Shown: one piece after another, positions 31,882 through 37,844 of the stretch
Position numbering within the stretch: the stretch's first letter is position 1
Layout: each line of letters begins with the position of its first letter
Assembly: GCA_030685215.1 (NCBI GenBank)
Contig: JAUXQB010000184.1
Location: 1-38,478, forward strand
Reading direction: 5' to 3'
Length of the DNA: 38,478 nucleotides
From: Actinomycetota bacterium
GTDB lineage: Bacteria > Actinomycetota > Acidimicrobiia > Acidimicrobiales > Ilumatobacteraceae
Notes under the pieces: model-generated
Seen by the model: the letters and a program-made list of their open reading frames with translations, nothing else
Databases searched by the model: none
What the model was told of the DNA's origin: nothing
Made by a program: the position numbers and the translations under genes

Positions 31882-33372
31882 TCAGACGAGGTCCTTGCGC
31901 AGCAACTTGCCACTGACGTTGCGCGGCAACTCGTCGACGAACAGGATCTTCGCCGGGCACTTGTAGCGCGCGAGGTTGTCGAGGCACCAGGAGATGAGCG
32001 TGTCCTCGTGGGCGGTGGCGCCCTGCTTGAGCACGACGAACGCCTTCACGGCCTCACCGGTGTGCGGGTGCGGCACGCCGATGACGCCCACCTCCTCCAC
32101 GTCGGGGTGCTCGAGGAGCACCTCCTCCACCTCGGCCGGGTAGACGTTGAAGCCGCTGACGATGACGAGATCCTTCGCCCGGTCGACGAGGTACAGGTAG
32201 CCGTCGTCGTCGACCACGGCGATGTCGCCGGTGCGCAGCCAGCCGTCGGCGGTGAGCACGCGTGCCGTGGCCTCGGGTTCGTGCAGGTAGCCAAGGAACA
32301 CGTTCGGCCCCTTCACCCAGATCTCGCCGGCATCGCCGGACAGCGCGTCGTCGCCGTGCTCGTCGACCAGCCGCACCTGCACACCGTCGAGCACCTTGCC
32401 GACCGAGCCGGTCTTGGGCACGATGCCCGCCGAGGAGGTGACCACCGGCGACGCCTCGGTGAGCCCGTAGCCCTCGCGCAGCACGACGCCGAAGCGCTCC
32501 TCGAGCCGACGAGTGGCTTCCTCCGGCATCTTGGCGGCGCCGGTGAGCGCGAGGCGCACGCTGGCGAAGCTGTCGGCCGGCGCGTCGTCGAAGTGGCTGA
32601 AGGCCAACCACAGCGGCGGCGCACCGGGGATGACGGTGACGCCGCGGTCGCGGATGGTCTCGAGGGTGGTGAACGGATCGAATCGTTGGATGAGCACCAC
32701 CGTGGCGCCGCGGGCCAGGCTGAGGCCGAGCACCACGTTGAGCCCGAAGATGTGGAACATCGGCAGCACGCCGTAGACCACGTCGGTGGCCACGATGCCG
32801 TCGGCCTGGTGGCCCTGCTCGATGTTGCTGCGCAGGTTGCCGTGGCTGAGCATCGCTGCCCGCGGTGAACCGGCGGTGCCGCTGGTGAAGATGAGGACGG
32901 CCAGGTCGTCGGGTTCGACCTCGACGACGGGCACCTGCTCGGCGCCGAGCAGGTCGTCGAACGCGGAGTCGGCGCCGGGAACGGTGCCGATCTCGGTGGC
33001 CACGACGTGCTCGACCGACGGGAGGCGGCCCCGGTCGACCTGTGCCCACGCATGTGCCGCGAGCGGTTCCACCACCACCACCTTGGCGCCGACGGTGAGC
33101 ACCTCGCGCTCGATCTCGGGGGCGGGGCTGGCTGGGTTGAGCGGCACGGTGACCGCGCCCAGGCCGAGTGCAGCCAGGTACAGGTCGACGAAGTAGCGGC
33201 CGTTGCTGCACAGCAGCGCCACCCGGTCGCCCTTGCCGACGCCCAGCGCGGCGAGGCCACCACGGACGTGCGCGATCTGGTCGCGCAACGCGCCGTAGGT
33301 GGTGGCCCGGCCGCGGCTGATGACCGCGACGTGGTCGGCCGGATGCGGATCGATGATGTGCGCGAGATTCAC
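31882..33372 (-). CDS. acyl-CoA synthetase (AMP-forming, long-chain type)
   Basis: The 496-residue enzyme belongs to the ANL superfamily: P-loop 'FTSGTAGSPRAAMLSHGN', 'GYGLTEASP', 'GWLRTGD', hinge 'VDRAKDLVIVSGFNVYPAEVE' and the catalytic Lys near the C-terminus in 'PRNVSGKLLRK'. It activates a carboxylic acid, probably a fatty acid, to its CoA ester through an acyl-AMP. The GTG at 33372 is preceded by a clear ribosome-binding site (AGAGGGGG about ten bases upstream), one of the few in this window. It lies upstream of rex on the same strand; the Rex promoter sits in between. Substrate chain length cannot be judged. Confidence 0.92.
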   Translation of the reverse strand: MNLAHIIDPHPADHVAVISRGRATTYGALRDQIAHVRGGLAALGVGKGDRVALLCSNGRYFVDLYLAALGLGAVTVPLNPASPAPEIEREVLTVGAKVVVVEPLAAHAWAQVDRGRLPSVEHVVATEIGTVPGADSAFDDLLGAEQVPVVEVEPDDLAVLIFTSGTAGSPRAAMLSHGNLRSNIEQGHQADGIVATDVVYGVLPMFHIFGLNVVLGLSLARGATVVLIQRFDPFTTLETIRDRGVTVIPGAPPLWLAFSHFDDAPADSFASVRLALTGAAKMPEEATRRLEERFGVVLREGYGLTEASPVVTSSAGIVPKTGSVGKVLDGVQVRLVDEHGDDALSGDAGEIWVKGPNVFLGYLHEPEATARVLTADGWLRTGDIAVVDDDGYLYLVDRAKDLVIVSGFNVYPAEVEEVLLEHPDVEEVGVIGVPHPHTGEAVKAFVVLKQGATAHEDTLISWCLDNLARYKCPAKILFVDELPRNVSGKLLRKDLV

Positions 33373-33449
33373 GTGATACCAGCCCCCTCTAGCGGCAGGC
33401 TGGATGTTACTCGCCGGTCACCTCCGCTCGGCGCGGCCGATCGTCCGGC

Positions 33450-33848
33450 TCAGGCGAGTGCGCCGAAGAAGCCGACCACTCGGGCGAGCCGGTGGCCGTC
33501 GGTGGTGAGGTCGGCGACGTCGAGGCCCTGCACCGCGACCGCGCCATCGGCACCCACCAGCTCCCAGCCGTAGCGAGCGACACCGTGGTGGGTGTCGACG
33601 GCGGTCGTGCGCCGGAACGTGTGGCCGGGGAAGTGCGACAGCACGGTGTCGGTGAGGCCGGCGATGGCGTCGTGCCCGGTGCCCTCGAACGGCGGGTCGA
33701 CGAGGATGCCGTCCGGGCTCCAGACGTCGGCGACGAGCTCGGCGCGACGGGTCGCGTCGGGTTCGCAGTAGGCGGCCAGGTGGGTGTCGATCACGTGAGT
33801 GATGTGGGTGATGTCGTCGGTGTTGATGTCGTTGCTCATGTCGCTCAT
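33450..33848 (-). CDS. SnoaL/NTF2-like protein
   Basis: The 132-residue product shows the SnoaL-like fold: 'HITHVIDTHLAAYCEPDATRRAELVADVWSPDGILVDPPFEGTGHDAI' and strands ending 'ADLTTDGHRLARVVGFF'. Members act on or bind small molecules. The starts ATG 33848 and ATG 33839 are both possible; neither has a ribosome-binding site or a well-placed -10 box. It is divergent from the MmyB-like regulator with a palindrome between them, so it is the probable target of that regulator. Confidence 0.88.
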   Translation of the reverse strand: MSDMSNDINTDDITHITHVIDTHLAAYCEPDATRRAELVADVWSPDGILVDPPFEGTGHDAIAGLTDTVLSHFPGHTFRRTTAVDTHHGVARYGWELVGADGAVAVQGLDVADLTTDGHRLARVVGFFGALA

Positions 33849-33875
33849 CGTGCGACCGTCACGTCGTGCGGTCGA

Positions 33876-33890
33876 TGACCCGTGGGGTCA
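33876..33890. promoter_or_regulatory. palindromic operator candidate between divergent genes
   Basis: TGACCC-GTG-GGGTCA is a perfect inverted repeat with a 3-bp spacer, lying about 28 bp upstream of the SnoaL-like gene and about 69 bp upstream of the regulator. The position suits control of both genes by the MmyB-like protein. Confidence 0.45.
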
Positions 33891-33945
33891 CGAGTGCGCC
33901 GAACTCCCTACCTCGGGGGTAATGGTGCGGCCGCGCCGGGCTCCG

Positions 33946-33951
33946 TACAGT
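33946..33951 (+). promoter_or_regulatory. leaderless -10 box of the MmyB-like gene
   Basis: TACAGT is followed by seven bases and the ATG at 33959. The alternative GTG at 33950 overlaps this box, so the ATG is the better start. Confidence 0.5.
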
Positions 33952-33958
33952 GACCGCG

Positions 33959-34786
33959 ATGGCGCGACCAGCTGTTGGCGAACTCATCCGTGACTGGCGT
34001 CTGCGACGCCGGCGCAGCCAGCTCGACCTGTCGATCGAGGTGGGAGTGAGCACCCGCCACCTCTCGTTCGTCGAGACCGGACGGTCGCGTCCGAGCCCGG
34101 AGCTGGTGCTCGCGATCGCACATCACCTGGAGGTGCCGTTGCGCGAGCGCAACTCGCTGCTGCTCGCGGCCGGGTACGCACCGCGCTTCTCCCAGCGATC
34201 GCTCGACGATGCCGAGATGGCGCCGATGCGAGCGTCGGTGCAGCGCCTGCTCGACGCGCATCAGCCGTATCCGGGAGTGGTGATCGACCGGCAGTGGAAC
34301 GTGCTGCTGGCCAACGACGCCGCGGTCGCGCTGCTCACCGGCGTGCCGCCCGAGTTGATGGGGCCGCCGCTCAACGTCTACCGCGCCTCGCTGCACCCCA
34401 ATGGCCTGGCCGCACGCACGCTGAACTTCACCGACTGGGCCGCGTACCTCGTGCAGCAGTTGCGGCGCTCGGCCACCATCACCGGCGACCCGGCGCTCGA
34501 GGCGTTGCTGGCCGAAGTGCTCGCGTACCCCAACGTCGCGCAGATCCGGCCGTTGCTCGACCTCGCTGAGTGGGACGACCCGCCGCTGCTGGTGCCGTTC
34601 CGATTCGCGAGCCCGCTGGGCGAGGTGTCGTTGTTCACCACGCTCACCACCTTCGGCACGCCTCGCGACGTGACGCTCGACGAGTTGGCGATCGAGCTGT
34701 TCTACCCGGCCGACGATCGCTCGGACCGTCTGTTGCGCGACCTGGCCGACGCGAGCCCGAGTGTCAGAGGCGCAGCAACGAGATGA
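33959..34786 (+). CDS. XRE/MmyB-like transcriptional regulator
   Basis: The 275-residue protein has an N-terminal XRE-type HTH ('ELIRDWRLRRRRSQLDLSIEVGVSTRHLSFVETGRSRPSPELVLAIAHHLEV', about residues 5-65). A PAS-like MmyB ligand-binding domain follows ('YPGVVIDRQWNVLLANDAAVALL', 'NVYRASLHPNGLAARTLNFTDWAAYLV', ending in 'VSLFTTLTTFGTPRDVTLDELAIELFYPAD'). The family senses small hydrophobic ligands and often regulates a divergent enzyme gene. Here the divergent neighbour is the SnoaL-like gene. The last 23 bases overlap a tiny minus-strand ORF. Confidence 0.92.
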   Translation: MARPAVGELIRDWRLRRRRSQLDLSIEVGVSTRHLSFVETGRSRPSPELVLAIAHHLEVPLRERNSLLLAAGYAPRFSQRSLDDAEMAPMRASVQRLLDAHQPYPGVVIDRQWNVLLANDAAVALLTGVPPELMGPPLNVYRASLHPNGLAARTLNFTDWAAYLVQQLRRSATITGDPALEALLAEVLAYPNVAQIRPLLDLAEWDDPPLLVPFRFASPLGEVSLFTTLTTFGTPRDVTLDELAIELFYPADDRSDRLLRDLADASPSVRGAATR

Positions 34787-34847
34787 TGCCGGCCGCCAGG
34801 ATGGCGACGAGCAACAGGCCGAGAGTGAGGGTGGTGGCTGGGCGCAT
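34764..34847 (-). CDS. 27-residue hydrophobic peptide
   Basis: The ORF encodes a 27-residue peptide with an Arg near each end around one membrane helix (about residues 6-24, 'TLGLLLVAILAAGIISLL'). Support is that the minus strand has TAGCGT (34855-34860) seven bases before the ATG, the same leaderless arrangement as several longer genes here. Its 3' end overlaps the tail of the MmyB-like gene on the other strand. It lies 23 bp downstream of the SAM-hydrolase-like gene. The function is unknown, and it could be a chance ORF. Confidence 0.45.
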   Translation of the reverse strand: MRPATTLTLGLLLVAILAAGIISLLRL

Positions 34848-34854
34848 GACGGCC

Positions 34855-34860
34855 ACGCTA
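34855..34860 (-). promoter_or_regulatory. leaderless -10 box of the 27-residue peptide
   Basis: The minus strand reads TAGCGT, then seven bases, then the ATG at 34847. The box lies between the SAM-hydrolase-like gene stop and the tiny ORF. Confidence 0.4.
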
Positions 34861-34870
34861 CCGGCGCGGG

Positions 34871-35761
34871 TCAGCGAGGGGCCGGGCGCATGCTGACGGG
34901 CACGCTCATCTGCACGCTCACCGCGGTGCCGCCGTCGCCTTCGGCCAGCGGGCGCAGCGTGACCTGATCGGCGGTGGCCAGTGACAGCTCGTCGGCGGCG
35001 GAGCGACGGTCGAGCACGAGCGCGAGCAGGCCGAACCCGTCGATGGCGAGCCCGATGGAACCCGGGCCGAGCCCGGCGGCATCGTCGACGCGTTGCGCCA
35101 CGCGGGTGACGTCGCCCGCGACCACCTGCAACCGGGTGCCCACCGGCACGCCCCACGGCAGCACGTCGTCGAGCCCGACGTTGAGCTGGCAGTTGCCGAA
35201 GTGGTCGATCCACAGCACTTCCGCGTGCACCCCGACCTCACCGCCATCGAGGTCGCGCGGCAGCGGCACGACGCCGGGCAGCAACTCGTCGGCATCGACC
35301 GGGGAACCGAGCTCGGCGAGATCGACGCCGTTGCACAGGTGCGCGGCCACCGGCGCGAACACGTCGCGGCTGGGCACCACCACGCCGGGTGTGGCGAGGT
35401 GGAACTCGGGGTTGTCGAGCAGCACCGCTCGGCCCGCACCGCCGGCCATGGAGATGGCCGACGCGAGCAGACCGTTGTCGGGACCGAGCACCACACCCTC
35501 GCCGTCGGCGACCTCAATGGCGACGGCGCGGCGCTGGCCGGCGTCGACGCACGCCATCACGACCCCCGACGGCACATAGCCGATGGAGCGAGCCAGTGCG
35601 AGGCTGCCGGCGCGTACGTCGAACGGTGCGATGTGGTGCGTGAGGTCGATGACCCGCGCGTGCGCCGCCAGGTCGCGCACGATCGCGTGCACGACGCCGA
35701 CGTGCTCGTCGACCACACCGAGGTCGCTCAGGAACGAGACGGTGTCGTAGCTGCGGCCCAT
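34871..35761 (-). CDS. SAM hydroxide adenosyltransferase (DUF62/chlorinase) family protein with altered triad
   Basis: The 296-residue product matches the family of SAM-cleaving enzymes (PF01887): 'SFLSDLG' with D13, 'HARVIDLTHHIAPFDVRAGSLALA', 'LGPDNGLL', 'RDVFAPVAAHL' and 'DHFGNCQLNV'. Typical members hydrolyse S-adenosylmethionine to adenosine and methionine using an Asp-Arg-His triad. Here the VDPGVG-type Asp loop is shortened to VDAGQRR (D73), and the FHGRD His is replaced (VPSRD, Pro130), so the normal triad seems incomplete. Activity may be altered or lost. TAGCGT eight bases before the ATG (35770-35775) gives a near-leaderless start just after the terminator of the small RNA. Family membership is firm; function is open. 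Confidence 0.85.
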   Translation of the reverse strand: MGRSYDTVSFLSDLGVVDEHVGVVHAIVRDLAAHARVIDLTHHIAPFDVRAGSLALARSIGYVPSGVVMACVDAGQRRAVAIEVADGEGVVLGPDNGLLASAISMAGGAGRAVLLDNPEFHLATPGVVVPSRDVFAPVAAHLCNGVDLAELGSPVDADELLPGVVPLPRDLDGGEVGVHAEVLWIDHFGNCQLNVGLDDVLPWGVPVGTRLQVVAGDVTRVAQRVDDAAGLGPGSIGLAIDGFGLLALVLDRRSAADELSLATADQVTLRPLAEGDGGTAVSVQMSVPVSMRPAPR

Positions 35762-35769
35762 GGGCGCTC

Positions 35770-35775
35770 ACGCTA
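35770..35775 (-). promoter_or_regulatory. near-leaderless -10 box of the SAM-hydrolase-like gene
   Basis: The minus strand reads TAGCGT, then eight bases, then the ATG at 35761. It lies just downstream of the strong terminator at 35784, so the gene can be transcribed independently of the upstream RNA. Confidence 0.45.
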
Positions 35776-35783
35776 CCTGCGGG

Positions 35784-35834
35784 AAAAAACGTAGAGGGCC
35801 GATGCCAACCCCCCGATGGCACCAGCCCTCTGCG
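35784..35834 (-). terminator. strong intrinsic terminator with G6 loop
   Basis: On the minus strand a stem of about 18 bp (arms 35816-35834 and 35790-35807, one mismatch and two G-U type pairs) closes the loop TCGGGGGGT and is followed by four bases and a run of six T (35784-35789). It is the only clear rho-independent terminator with a T-run in the window. Confidence 0.88.
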
Positions 35835-35894
35835 GCGCAGCCCTTGCGGGGCGCGACACCCGTGTGATGAATCACTCGGCGGTCGTTGTGACCG
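35784..35894 (-). ncRNA. unidentified small RNA or attenuator leader
   Basis: A -10-like TATCCT (35901-35906, minus strand) predicts a transcript from about 35894 to the terminator at 35784, about 110 nt. It can form CGGTC/GACCG, GTGA/TCAC and GCG-CCC-GCAA-GGG-GC hairpins before the terminator. AGGGCTG occurs twice, once in the terminator 5' arm and once about 20 nt earlier, so the 3' arm has an alternative partner, as in attenuators. The next gene has its own start signal, so a free-standing RNA is also possible. I do not recognise a known riboswitch class in it. The 281-bp gap 35762-36042 holds nothing else clear. Confidence 0.55.
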
Positions 35895-36042
35895 ATGCGA
35901 AGGATAGGCACACCCGGGCCGGTGAGAAAAGAGTCACAGCCAAATTTCTTTCGCGCCCGTGAACGGTGCCTGAACAACGTGTGTTCGGCATCGACCAACG
36001 CGGCCGACCTCGCGAGCGCAGCGCGGCTGGCAGAATGAGGCG

Positions 36043-36414
36043 ATGTTGACGGTCGGCACCGTGGTCATGGGCGTGGGCGATCTGCACCGCGCCATCGCGT
36101 TCTGGTGCGACGCGCTGCACTACCGGCCCAAGCGAGCGGTGCGGCCGGACGACGACTTCATGATCCTCGTGCCCGTCGAGGGCAGCGGCGCGCATCTCGC
36201 GCTCGACGTGAGCAACAGCACCGCACCGCTGGAACCGCGCGTGCACCTCGATCTGTTCGCCGGCGACGCGGCCGATCAGGCCGCGGAGGTCGAACGACTG
36301 ATCGGCCTCGGCGCCACGCGCGTCGACTGGCCGCACTACCCGGCCGACCCCGACTTCGTGGTGCTCGCCGACACCGAGGGCAATCGCTTCTGCGTCATCG
36401 ACACCACTCACTGA
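36043..36414 (+). CDS. VOC (glyoxalase-like) superfamily protein
   Basis: The 123-residue product has the paired beta-alpha-beta-beta-beta modules of the vicinal oxygen chelate fold: 'TVVMGVGDLHRAIAFWCDALHY', 'FMILVPVEGSGAHLALDV', 'RVHLDLFAGDAADQAAEVERLIGLGATRVDWP' and 'FVVLADTEGNRFCVID'. The second module keeps the H and E positions that bind metal in active members, but a full metal site cannot be confirmed. The family includes glyoxalases, dioxygenases and resistance proteins. CAGAAT six bases before the ATG could be a leaderless -10 box. It converges with proC. Confidence 0.9.
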   Translation: MLTVGTVVMGVGDLHRAIAFWCDALHYRPKRAVRPDDDFMILVPVEGSGAHLALDVSNSTAPLEPRVHLDLFAGDAADQAAEVERLIGLGATRVDWPHYPADPDFVVLADTEGNRFCVIDTTH

Positions 36415-36442
36415 CGCGCCGAGCGCGACCCGTGACGTTCGA

Positions 36443-37234
36443 TCAGTGGTGGCCGAGCTCGATGCTGCGCTGCGTCGCGGCCATCACCGCTTCCAGGAAC
36501 GCACTGCGCACGGCGTGCTCCTCGAGTTGGCGAACACCCGCGGCGGTGGTGCCACCCGGCGAGGTGACCATTGCGCGCAGCTGCGCGGGGTCGCCGCGCT
36601 GCTGCAGCAGTGCTGCCGAACCGACGAACAGCTGTGCCACCAACGCCTCGCTGTTCGCGCGGCTGAGGCCGGCGAGCACGCCGGCGTCGATGAGCGCCTC
36701 GGCCACGAGGAACAGGTAGGCGGGACCGCTGCCGGCCAGCCCGGTGACGGCATCGAGCTGCACCTCGGGCACGCGCACCACCAGCCCCACCGAGCCGAGG
36801 ATGCTCTCGGCCCATGCCAGGTCGTCGTCGTCGGCAGTGGGGCCGGCGCAGATGGCCGCGGCGCCCTCGCCGACGAGCGCGGGCGTGTTGGGCATCGCGC
36901 GCACCACCGCCACTTCGGGACCGGCCGCGTCTTGCAACGCCGCCGAGCTGATGCCGGCCGCGATGCTGAGCAACCGGGTGGCGCCGGCGCGTGCCGCCGT
37001 GCTGCATGCGGTGGCGACGTCGTAGGGCTTCACCGCGATGAGCGCGGCCTGGCATGCGGGCGTCTCGTCGGTGACGGCGACGCCGGGGAACATCTCGCGC
37101 AGTTGCTCCACACGAGCCGGCTGCACCTCGACGATGGCGATGTCGGCGGTGGCCCACCCGGCCTGCAGCAGCCCACCGACCAGGGCAGCGCCCATGTTGC
37201 CGCCACCGACCACAGCCAACCGATACGTCGTCAT
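36443..37234 (-). CDS. proC: pyrroline-5-carboxylate reductase
   Basis: The 263-residue enzyme makes proline from pyrroline-5-carboxylate using NAD(P)H. It has the N-terminal dinucleotide motif 'VVGGGNMGAALVGGLL', the substrate-domain signature 'TGLAGSGPAYLFLVAEALIDAGVLAGLSR', and 'MVTSPGGTTAAGVRQLEE' near the C-terminus. Length and motifs are standard. TAACCT six bases upstream of the ATG (37241-37246) supports a leaderless start at 37234. Confidence 0.96.
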   Translation of the reverse strand: MTTYRLAVVGGGNMGAALVGGLLQAGWATADIAIVEVQPARVEQLREMFPGVAVTDETPACQAALIAVKPYDVATACSTAARAGATRLLSIAAGISSAALQDAAGPEVAVVRAMPNTPALVGEGAAAICAGPTADDDDLAWAESILGSVGLVVRVPEVQLDAVTGLAGSGPAYLFLVAEALIDAGVLAGLSRANSEALVAQLFVGSAALLQQRGDPAQLRAMVTSPGGTTAAGVRQLEEHAVRSAFLEAVMAATQRSIELGHH

Positions 37235-37240
37235 CGCGCC

Positions 37241-37246
37241 AGGTTA
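37241..37246 (-). promoter_or_regulatory. leaderless -10 box of proC
   Basis: The minus strand reads TAACCT, then six bases, then the ATG at 37234. Confidence 0.45.
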
Positions 37247-37274
37247 GGCCGTGGTGCCGGCGAGTGGTGAGGGC

Positions 37275-37318
37275 ACCGGGCGAGCGGCTCGACTTCCCCG
37301 ACGTGCCGCTCGCCCGGT
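37275..37318 (-). terminator. 14-bp perfect inverted repeat upstream of proC
   Basis: ACCGGGCGAGCGGC (37275-37288) and its exact complement (37305-37318) form a 14-bp stem with a 16-base loop. It lies in the 123-bp gap between the YbjN-like gene and proC on the same strand. Without a T-run it may be a GC-type terminator for the upstream genes or a regulatory site. Confidence 0.5.
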
Positions 37319-37357
37319 ACCTCTACTGGGTACGGGCGGGGCCATCGATCGGCAAAA

Positions 37358-37822
37358 TCAGGTGAACTTGCTGGCGAACGCGAGTCGCAGCAGCGAGGGG
37401 AACGACTGCTCGGTGTAGCTGTACAACGACCCGACGATGCGGTCGAGCTCGGCCTCGTTGAGCGAGGTGAGTGGCAGCTCGCCGCGCAGGAACAGTGCGT
37501 CTTCCACCCCGATCGCGAAGTGGGCGCCCACCAACCGGTCGTTGCGGCGCAGCGCGGCTTCGTAGACCTGGCCGATGTTCTCGGCGGGCGCGGGCAGCAC
37601 GTAGACCTCGTAGCGCAGCGTGCGCTGGCCGAGGGTGAACCAGATGGTGATGTGCTCCTTCTCTTCACCGCGCAGCCGCACGTACCAACGCGGCTCGGCG
37701 TCGCCGGGCTCGCCGCGGTCGACGGCTTCGAACAACTCGTTCTCGGCCGCGAACCCGGTGAGCCAGCCGGTGATGCATGCCTCGTACTCGGCCAGCGTGG
37801 GCGGCGAGTGGTAGTCGGTCAT
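37358..37822 (-). CDS. YbjN / type III secretion chaperone-like fold protein
   Basis: The 154-residue acidic protein has the YbjN-like pattern of helices around a central sheet: 'WYVRLRGEEKEHITIWFTLGQRTLRYEVYVLP', 'IGQVYEAALRRNDRLVGAHFAIGVEDALFLRGELPL' and 'ELDRIVGSLYSYTEQSFPSLLRLAF'. Homologues sit beside mshA in mycobacteria and other actinobacteria, and the same order is seen here, so the pairing is conserved, though the role is unknown (a chaperone or regulator is often supposed). The ATG at 37822 lies 22 bp after the mshA stop on the same strand. Confidence 0.9.
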   Translation of the reverse strand: MTDYHSPPTLAEYEACITGWLTGFAAENELFEAVDRGEPGDAEPRWYVRLRGEEKEHITIWFTLGQRTLRYEVYVLPAPAENIGQVYEAALRRNDRLVGAHFAIGVEDALFLRGELPLTSLNEAELDRIVGSLYSYTEQSFPSLLRLAFASKFT

Positions 37823-37844
37823 CGGTCGTCGTCGATCAGCGCCG

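Noticed and set aside
35784-35894. cyclic di-GMP, SAM, cobalamin or c-di-AMP riboswitch, or actinobacterial 6C RNA
   Set aside because: The conserved core motifs I know for these are absent. The C6 loop appears only on the plus strand as a single hairpin, while the T-run puts the terminator on the minus strand.
35768-35998. possible leader peptide across the small-RNA region
   Set aside because: The frame crosses the terminator stem and T-run and has no supported start; the hairpins explain the region better.
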